From: Polyangiaceae bacterium
GTDB taxonomy: Bacteria > Myxococcota > Polyangia > Polyangiales > Polyangiaceae
DNA length: 11,496 bases
Direction: 5' to 3'
Assembly: GCA_025936205.1 (NCBI GenBank)
Contig: JAICTU010000294.1
Coordinates: forward strand, 1 to 11,496
The notes beneath the pieces were generated by a model that saw only the letters and a program-made list of their open reading frames with translations, was not told the origin of the DNA and did not search any database. The position numbers and the translations under genes are program-made. Positions 6,759 through 11,496 of the stretch are shown piece by piece; the first letter of the stretch is position 1; every line of letters starts with the position of its first letter.

Positions 6759-7071
6759 CGGCACCAGCATTCACGACGGTCGAGGGGAAGCCACGCTGAA
6801 AGCGCCCAGGCTGCCGCACAAGGCCAGGTCACCGGGTCGCATGCGTATTGCGACACTTGTTGACAAGTTCGGGTGCATCGAGTTGCCAGATCGAAAAGCC
6901 GCCCAGATCATTGGTGCTCGGCGTGGCACCGCGTTTGGTGGCCCGCAGGCTGTTTCCGAGTGGGAGTGTCTGAGCTCTTTGATCGCGCCTTGAAGGTCGC
7001 CCCCTGGTCTTGCACTGCGCCGAAACGTGCGAGCTTTGAACGAGGTTCGCCCACGTCTCCGGGCCCGGGCT
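6759..7071. other. Convergent intergenic region, no clear gene
   Basis: This 313-base gap lies between two converging genes. It contains a 14-base inverted repeat ACTTGT-TG-ACAAGT (6855-6868), an 8-base palindrome CGCATGCG (6838-6845) and a 10-base palindrome CCGGGCCCGG (7059-7068) just past the VWA gene stop. No hairpin with a T run marks a terminator for either gene. The stretch around 6841-6960 is less GC-rich than its surroundings and has an open frame of about 50 codons (MRIATLVDKFGCIELP at its start) without a ribosome binding site. I would not call it a gene. Confidence 0.5.
6855..6868. repeat. Short inverted repeat ACTTGT-TG-ACAAGT
   Basis: A perfect inverted repeat with 6-base arms and a 2-base centre, lying in the gap between convergent genes. 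It includes a TTGACA string, but no -10 box follows at a useful distance on either strand. It could be a protein-binding site or chance. Confidence 0.4.
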
Positions 7072-8355
7072 CTACCCTCCGGTCCCCTTGGGCGGCGTGC
7101 GGAAGCTCTTCTCCATCGCATCTTCGCTCGAGCTCTGCGCGATCTCGCCAAGCCGCTCTGCCACGACCTGGCTCGCCGCGAGCATGCGGCGCTTCTTGAG
7201 CGCCTTGTCCGTCGAAGCGCGCACGGGCGCCGCCGCGAGGTAAGCCCGCTGGTGCTGGTAGCTCGGCAATAGCACCTCGTGGGCGAAGGCCACGAGCTGG
7301 GGCGAGCTCAGGCGTCCCACCGCCTCGGCGAGCACGCGCGCTGCACCTGCGTAGTCGTCGCGCTGGGCGTGTCCTTCGGCTGCGACCTGCGCTTCGTTCA
7401 GGAGCCGCTCGTCGCGGGCCAGGAGCACGCGCGGGTCGAGCTCGCGATCTTCCTCACCGGGCGGAACGTAATCGACCAGCACCGGAGCGGAGAGGGACTG
7501 ATCGCGACCGAAAGCGTCCCGGTATTGCACCTCGATCCGGGCAATTTCGACGTTCCCGGCAGCGGCGTGGCGCGGTATCGCGATCGGTACGCACCACGGG
7601 AACTCGCCCTGATAGAGGATGTCGCCGATGCGCTCTTCGCGCGGGCTGCCCACCGTGGGGACGAGGCGCAGGCGCACGTCCGCCGCATAGGTCGAAACCA
7701 GTCCGCCGAGCTCGCGCGCGAAGGCGCTGAGCACACCATCCTCGTTCTGGATGTAGGCGAAGCTGCCGCCGCCTTCGTCCGCCAGCTCGCCGAGCATCGC
7801 ATGATCGCAATCCTTGCCGAAGCCAAACGCGGACAGGCTGAAGGGGCCGATCCCTTGCTGGACCAGCGCGCGTAGCTCGGGACGCCCGGTGGCTACCCCG
7901 CGGTTCGCTTGACCGTCCGTGAGCAGCACGAGCCGCGCGCGTAAGCTCGCGGGTAGCGCCGCCTCCTCGAGCGCGCGGCGGCCTACCAGGAAGCCTTCCG
8001 CCAGGTTCGTCAAACCGTCCGTCAGCAAGCTTTTGATCGCGTGCTGCAAGCGCCCTCGCGAGTCCTGGCTGACCTCTGTGATCGGCAGGATGACTCTGGC
8101 CTCGCCGCTGAAGCTCACGAGCCCCACGAAGTCCGAAGGCACGAGGTGAGCGATGAGCTGGGTGAGAGCGTGCTTGACGGCATCGAGCTTCGGCCCTTCC
8201 ATCGAGCTCGACACGTCCACCACGGGCAGCACCGCGAGCGGTGGCCGCCGCGCATCAGCGGGCTGCGCCGGGGCGAGCAAGCGCACCAGCACCCAGCCAT
8301 CGTGCCCGTGATCTGCCAGTACTTTCTGCTGACCGAGCAAAACCTTGATCTTCAC
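7072..8355 (-). CDS. VWA-domain protein with intact MIDAS metal site
   Basis: A 427-residue soluble protein. A von Willebrand factor A domain covers about residues 40-215 and keeps the metal-ion-dependent adhesion site: DVSSS (Asp47, Ser49, Ser51), Thr116 in LTDGLTN and Asp147 in LTDGQAN. It is followed by a beta-rich region (about 215-315, including VEIARIEVQYRDAFGRDQ) and a helical C-terminal part (about 320-427). This layout matches the bacterial VWA proteins often annotated as YfbK or Ca-activated-channel-like, which bind divalent metal and mediate protein contacts. I see no signal peptide or membrane segment, so it is probably cytoplasmic. The GTG at 8355-8353 is preceded by GAGGAG nine bases upstream; the longer frame from 8418 adds 21 unconvincing residues. 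The gene stands last in the minus-strand block and its partner is unknown. Confidence 0.85.
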   Translation of the reverse strand: MKIKVLLGQQKVLADHGHDGWVLVRLLAPAQPADARRPPLAVLPVVDVSSSMEGPKLDAVKHALTQLIAHLVPSDFVGLVSFSGEARVILPITEVSQDSRGRLQHAIKSLLTDGLTNLAEGFLVGRRALEEAALPASLRARLVLLTDGQANRGVATGRPELRALVQQGIGPFSLSAFGFGKDCDHAMLGELADEGGGSFAYIQNEDGVLSAFARELGGLVSTYAADVRLRLVPTVGSPREERIGDILYQGEFPWCVPIAIPRHAAAGNVEIARIEVQYRDAFGRDQSLSAPVLVDYVPPGEEDRELDPRVLLARDERLLNEAQVAAEGHAQRDDYAGAARVLAEAVGRLSSPQLVAFAHEVLLPSYQHQRAYLAAAPVRASTDKALKKRRMLAASQVVAERLGEIAQSSSEDAMEKSFRTPPKGTGG

Positions 8356-8470
8356 GCCACAAAACTCCTCGTGCAAAGGCACCGCTCGCGGACGGCATGC
8401 TCCCTCGCACGCCGCCACGCTTCCTCAGCCTACGGCAAGGCTTGTGCGACGCCAGTCGAGGTGAGCCGTA

Positions 8471-8563
8471 TCAGGTCCACCCCTTCCGGTATGTTCCGAA
8501 GCCAAGCGGCCTGGGTGGCTGAAGAAGTTCCTTTTTGGGTCCGTCGTCACAGTCGATGCCCAT
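8471..8563 (-). CDS. Possible 30-residue small protein
   Basis: ATG 8563-8561 opens a 30-codon frame beginning MGIDCDDGPKKELLQPP and ending GFGTYRKGWT, closed by TGA at 8473-8471. A strong ribosome binding site AGGAG (8574-8570) lies six bases before the ATG. The frame sits in the 276-base gap between the methyltransferase gene and the VWA gene, on the same strand. I do not recognise the peptide. Another frame over 8425-8534 also reads like protein (RNIPEGVDLIRLTSTG, then VAQALP and a stop), so the region might instead be the remnant of a broken gene. Confidence 0.3.
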   Translation of the reverse strand: MGIDCDDGPKKELLQPPRPLGFGTYRKGWT

Positions 8564-8631
8564 TGGGCACTCCTGGAGTCGCAGAAGGTCTGGCGGGGCC
8601 GAGCCCACACGATCCCGCCGCAGGGGAAGCC

Positions 8632-9477
8632 TCAGCGCGCAAACTGCGGCAACGCCTCGATGCGCTCCAGGGCATCCGCCGGCGCGTCGCTGGGGAAGGG
8701 TGCCGAGGAGCGCGCGAGGCGTTCGAACCAGCGGCGCGTGAGGGGCTGGCGTAGATCCTCGACGGAGGTGGCCGCGCAGGTGGCGTGCTTGCCGGGGCTG
8801 ACGGGCTCACCAATGCCCACGGCGAAGCCCGCCAGCAAGAGCGCAGCGCGCACGGAGGTCGCGCCGCTGTACGTGTGCAGCGTGGCGCCCGTGCGGCATC
8901 CACGGCGCGCCGCCGTGAAGGCGGCGCAGGTCCAGAGCTCCGGGTTGGCGCGCGGGGAGAAGGGATCCCAGAACACGATGTCAGCCGGGTCCGCCAGCGC
9001 GCCGCGTAGGGTAGTCTCGAGCTCGCCGAGGCGCAGCTCCCAGACGCAGTGGGCGCTCTCGTGCCGGCCGTGTTCGAGCAGTGCGAGAGCTGCCTCGCCG
9101 ACGCTTCCTTCCAGGCCGAAGGCGCGCGCGTGTTCGACCTGTACGGCGAGCTCGAGCGCGGCCAGGCTGCGATCGAAGCTGAGAATGCGCAGCAGGCGCG
9201 CCTCACCGAGCGCCTCGGCGCAGAGCCAGGCCCTGCTGGCGTTGGAGGCCGCGCCGAGCCCCACGTCCCAGAGCACCAGCGGTGCGCTCGAGCAGTGCAG
9301 GCGCATGGCGAGCCGCGACGCCTCGACATACAGGCGCTGCGACTCGAGCAGCGGCCCCACCGGATGCATCAGCTCGCCGCTGAGCTTGTCGCGCATGGCC
9401 TGCGCGCCGCTCCGGGTTTGCACCACCTCGCAGTCGAGCGTCCGGGCAGAGGAGCGAGGCGCGGCGAGCACGCTCAA
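8632..9477 (-). CDS. MnmC-like (DUF752) SAM-dependent methyltransferase
   Basis: A 281-residue Rossmann-type methyltransferase. The SAM-binding loop is LWDVGLGAASNASRAW (residues 69-84), with an acidic residue at the second strand (Asp102 in SFDRS). The stretch ADIVFWDPFSPRANPELWT (165-183) corresponds to the diagnostic D-x-F-x-P-x-x-N-P-x-x-W motif of MnmC methyltransferase domains, and TYSGATSVRAALLLAGF (202-218) to the following helix. In MnmC this domain finishes the mnm5s2U modification at tRNA wobble position 34. Here the FAD oxidase domain of bifunctional MnmC is absent, so the exact substrate is uncertain. The opening segment HPVGPLLESQRLY resembles the family N terminus. The TTG start (9477-9475) overlaps the tgt stop as TTGA, so translation is probably coupled. 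GTG at 9471 is an alternative start. Confidence 0.85.
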   Translation of the reverse strand: MSVLAAPRSSARTLDCEVVQTRSGAQAMRDKLSGELMHPVGPLLESQRLYVEASRLAMRLHCSSAPLVLWDVGLGAASNASRAWLCAEALGEARLLRILSFDRSLAALELAVQVEHARAFGLEGSVGEAALALLEHGRHESAHCVWELRLGELETTLRGALADPADIVFWDPFSPRANPELWTCAAFTAARRGCRTGATLHTYSGATSVRAALLLAGFAVGIGEPVSPGKHATCAATSVEDLRQPLTRRWFERLARSSAPFPSDAPADALERIEALPQFAR

Positions 9478-10631
9478 AGCCTGGCGTCAGCGGCCGCGCT
9501 GCTGAGGCGATACCCGCTGTGCTCGTGGCGATCGATGGCCTCGAGCTTGGCCGTGGCGTACGCGCGGTAGCTGCCGGCAGCAATGGCCGCGCGCGCCTCC
9601 TGCATCAGGGTGAGGTAGTGATGCAGGTTGTGCATCGAGAGCAGGCGTGGCCCGAGCGGCTCGCTGCACTGGAAGAGGTGATGCAGGTAGGCGCGGCTGA
9701 AGCGCCGGCAGGTCGCGCACGAGCACGCGGCGTCCAGCGCGATGTCCGACTCGGCGCACGCGGCGCGCGTGAGCTTCACGCGCCCGGTCGAGGTGAAGGC
9801 CGTGCCTTGCCAGGCCAGATGCGTCGGCAGTACGCAGTCGAACATGTCGACGCCTGCCAGCATGGCCTGCAGCAAATCGGGGGGCGTGCCGACGCCCATC
9901 AGGTAGCGCGGGCGATCCGCCGGCAGGAGCTCGGCCGAGAGCGCCGTGATCTGCTCGCGCTGCGCGCGCGTGTCACCCACCGCCAGGCCCCCGATGGCAA
10001 AGCCATCAAAGCCGTGCTGCGTGAGAAAGTCGGCGGACTCTCGCCGCCAGTGCGGGTTCAGGCCTCCCTGCACGATGGCAAACAACGCCCGCTCGGGCTC
10101 GCTGCGCGCCGCCAGACTGCGCAGCGCCCAGCGATGGGTGCGCTCCATCGCCGCGCGCACCTGTGCTTCTTCCGCGGTCGAGTCGATGCACTCGTCCAGC
10201 ACCATCATGATGTCGGAGCCGATCGCGCTCTGCACCTCGATCGAGCGCTCGGGCGTGAGCAGATGCTGGCGCTGGTCGACATAGCTGCGAAAGCGAGCGC
10301 CTTCTTCGCTCAAGGTGCGGTGCCCGGGCAGGGAGAAGATCTGATAGCCGCCCGAGTCCGTGAGCACCGGCCCCGGCCAGCCCATGAACGCCCCGATGCC
10401 GCCGACGCGCCGGAACAGCTCGGGCCCGGGCCGCAGCAGCAGGTGATAGGTGTTGGCGAGCAGGACCTGCGCGCCCATGCCCTGCAGCTCGAGCGGGTCG
10501 AGGCCCGTGACCGTCGCTCGGGTACCGACGGGCATGAACGTCGGGGTCTGCACCGTCCCGTGCAGGGTGGTCAGCGTACCCAGGCGAGCGCGCGACGCCG
10601 CATCTCGGGCGGTGACGAAAAATGGCAACAT
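9474..10631 (-). CDS. tgt: Queuine tRNA-guanine(34) transglycosylase (TGT)
   Basis: A 385-residue enzyme of normal length. It swaps guanine 34 of tRNAs with GUN anticodons for a 7-deazaguanine precursor (preQ1 in bacteria) in queuosine synthesis. Seen directly: PTFMPVGT (30-37), LTDSGGYQIFSL with Asp92, LDECID with Asp146 and Cys148, IVQGG (186-190), GGLAVGD (214-220), the nucleophile Asp265 in MFDCVLPTHLA, and the zinc ligands Cys303, Cys305, Cys308 and His334. The segment after CVLPT reads HLAWQGTAFTS, where most bacterial enzymes have R-N-A-R-N-G. It is complete, with ATG at 10631-10629 and only a weak ribosome binding site. The MnmC-like gene overlaps its stop codon, making a two-gene unit for tRNA wobble-base modification. 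Confidence 0.96.
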   Translation of the reverse strand: MLPFFVTARDAASRARLGTLTTLHGTVQTPTFMPVGTRATVTGLDPLELQGMGAQVLLANTYHLLLRPGPELFRRVGGIGAFMGWPGPVLTDSGGYQIFSLPGHRTLSEEGARFRSYVDQRQHLLTPERSIEVQSAIGSDIMMVLDECIDSTAEEAQVRAAMERTHRWALRSLAARSEPERALFAIVQGGLNPHWRRESADFLTQHGFDGFAIGGLAVGDTRAQREQITALSAELLPADRPRYLMGVGTPPDLLQAMLAGVDMFDCVLPTHLAWQGTAFTSTGRVKLTRAACAESDIALDAACSCATCRRFSRAYLHHLFQCSEPLGPRLLSMHNLHHYLTLMQEARAAIAAGSYRAYATAKLEAIDRHEHSGYRLSSAAADARL

Positions 10632-10702
10632 CGGCGCTCAGACTCTACTCCAAATTGGCTTTGCAGGGCTCGGAAACGCGCGGCGGAGCGCGTCACCAGG
10701 AT

Positions 10703-11326
10703 TCACCACGCATCGGGCCAGCGCTGCGTCGGAAGCTGAAACGTCACCCCGACAGAAGTAGCCCAGAAGCTGTAATCCTGGAAGTAGCCGCCGTGACTGG
10801 CGTGCTCGTCGACGAACGCATGGTAGTAGCGCAAGTCGGCGCGGAGCCCGAGCAGCTCGGTCAACTGGTGCATCAACCCGACGCCGGCACAGAAGGTGAG
10901 GTTGTTCTGGTCGGTGTCGTACTGTTCCGTCCCGGGCACGGTGAACATGGCGTGAATCACCCCGAGCCCGAGCAGGCCATAAGGGCGCCAGATGGGAGCG
11001 CGTGGGATCGAGACGGGCAGCACGAGTTGGCCCATCACGAGCAGCGCGTCGGTGTTGAGGTCGATCCCCTCGGGCACGAGTTGGGCGACGTCCCGGTCCC
11101 GAAAGAAGTGTCCGTGCCAGGTCGCGTCGAGCTCGAGCCCAGCCCCGATGCCGCGCCAGGCAGGAAGATAGTACCCGACCGCCGCCCCGGCGCCGCCGAG
11201 TGTTGGCTCGACGTCGCCCGCGATACTCGCGTCGAGGTGGGGCGAGAGCAGCAGCTGGGCCTGGGCCGGCGCTCTCACGCTGGTGATCAGCGCCGGGATG
11301 AGGAAACCGCGATGTCGAAATCTCAT
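10703..11326 (-). CDS. Outer-membrane beta-barrel protein (OmpA-like small barrel)
   Basis: A 207-residue protein beginning with a Sec signal peptide: basic MRFRHR, hydrophobic GFLIPALI, and a cleavage site after APAQA near residue 23. The mature part alternates hydrophobic and polar residues in strand-length stretches with turns (GAGAAVGYYLPAW, GLELDATWHGHFF, YGLLGLGVIHAMF, LRADLRYYHAF). It ends with an aromatic strand, FWATSVGVTFQLP, as in eight-stranded outer-membrane barrels. A structural or porin-like envelope role is likely; there is no enzyme motif. The ATG at 11326-11324 is preceded by GGAG eight bases upstream, which favours it over the GTG two codons earlier. It follows the partial upstream gene by 37 bases and may share a transcript with it. 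The specific family is not recognised. Confidence 0.8.
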   Translation of the reverse strand: MRFRHRGFLIPALITSVRAPAQAQLLLSPHLDASIAGDVEPTLGGAGAAVGYYLPAWRGIGAGLELDATWHGHFFRDRDVAQLVPEGIDLNTDALLVMGQLVLPVSIPRAPIWRPYGLLGLGVIHAMFTVPGTEQYDTDQNNLTFCAGVGLMHQLTELLGLRADLRYYHAFVDEHASHGGYFQDYSFWATSVGVTFQLPTQRWPDAW

Positions 11327-11363
11327 GAGCACATCTCCCGCCGTTGCAGCCGTGGCGCTCGCA

Positions 11364-11496
11364 TCAACGTCCGTCGAGCTCGAACAGCACGCCGCCGACG
11401 ATGGTCAGCAGATCGATGGGGCCCAGCGTGACCGCCACCTGCGCAAAGGGGCGCAACACCGGCAGGGCAACGTGATCGAAGCGCACGCCTCCGACC
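11364..11496 (-). CDS. C-terminal end of an unidentified, possibly envelope, protein (cut by window edge)
   Basis: Only the last 43 codons and the stop TGA (11366-11364) are present. The residues include FDHVALPVLRPFAQVAVTLG, then a hydrophobic strand-like stretch LLTIVGGVLFELDGR. The alternating pattern would fit the closing strands of a membrane-associated or beta-barrel protein like its downstream neighbour, but the piece is too short to assign. High-GC third positions and the 37-base gap to the next gene on the same strand support it being real coding sequence. Confidence 0.55.
   Translation of the reverse strand, partial: VGGVRFDHVALPVLRPFAQVAVTLGPIDLLTIVGGVLFELDGR

Noticed and set aside
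8455..8520. Possible signal recognition particle RNA or other structured RNA, suggested by CAGGTCC and AAGCCAAGCGGC on the plus strand
   Set aside because: The conserved GGAAG-AGCAG core of the RNA is not present in the right order and no long closing helix can be drawn; protein-like frames explain the region at least as well.
9519..10739. 406-codon open frame on the plus strand across tgt
   Set aside because: It is antisense to the clearly functional tgt gene and has no recognisable domain.
10622..11431. 269-codon plus-strand frame over the outer-membrane protein gene
   Set aside because: The opposite strand encodes a protein with a signal peptide, barrel strands and a ribosome binding site; the plus frame has none of these.
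1..11496. tRNA genes, CRISPR arrays and insertion sequences
   Set aside because: I found no T-loop with acceptor pairing, no regularly spaced direct repeats and no transposase motif or terminal repeats anywhere in the window.

Overview
The window is GC-rich (third codon positions are mostly G or C) and reads like a myxobacterial or other deltaproteobacterial-type chromosome. This is inferred from composition, the frequent GTG/TTG starts, the von Willebrand factor A (VWA) protein style and the form of the tRNA-guanine transglycosylase. No ribosomal RNA or other decisive taxonomic marker is present.

Left part (1-1606): two type II toxin-antitoxin modules stand head to head. On the minus strand, brnT (161-451) is followed by the 5' part of brnA (1-146, cut by the window edge). 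A clear promoter with a perfect palindrome lies directly upstream, and it would give a leaderless brnT message. Between the modules is a short decayed minus-strand coding region (513-931). On the plus strand, a MazE-like ribbon-helix-helix antitoxin (951-1256) overlaps a MazF/PemK toxin (1253-1606) by four bases.

Centre (1783-6758): two plus-strand genes overlap or nearly touch. The first is a complete 1171-residue SNF2 helicase of the DrmD type known from class 1 DISARM anti-phage systems, with SAP-like helical motifs at its N terminus. The second is a roughly 490-residue protein with a glutamine-amidotransferase-like fold signature and conserved Asp/His motifs, and I cannot assign it a named function. 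The usual DISARM partners (drmMI, drmA, drmB, drmC) are not in the window. The pair beside two toxin-antitoxin modules therefore looks like a small defence island, and the helicase plus unknown protein is the best candidate here for an undescribed system. This is inference from context.

Right part (7072-11496): all genes are on the minus strand and look like ordinary chromosome. Reading in the direction of transcription they are: the tail of an unidentified, possibly envelope, protein (cut by the window edge), a small outer-membrane beta-barrel protein, tgt (queuosine insertion), an MnmC-like methyltransferase overlapping tgt, a possible 30-residue ORF with a good ribosome binding site, and a cytoplasmic VWA-domain protein with a complete metal site. 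The convergent gap 6759-7071 marks the border between the putative island and this block.
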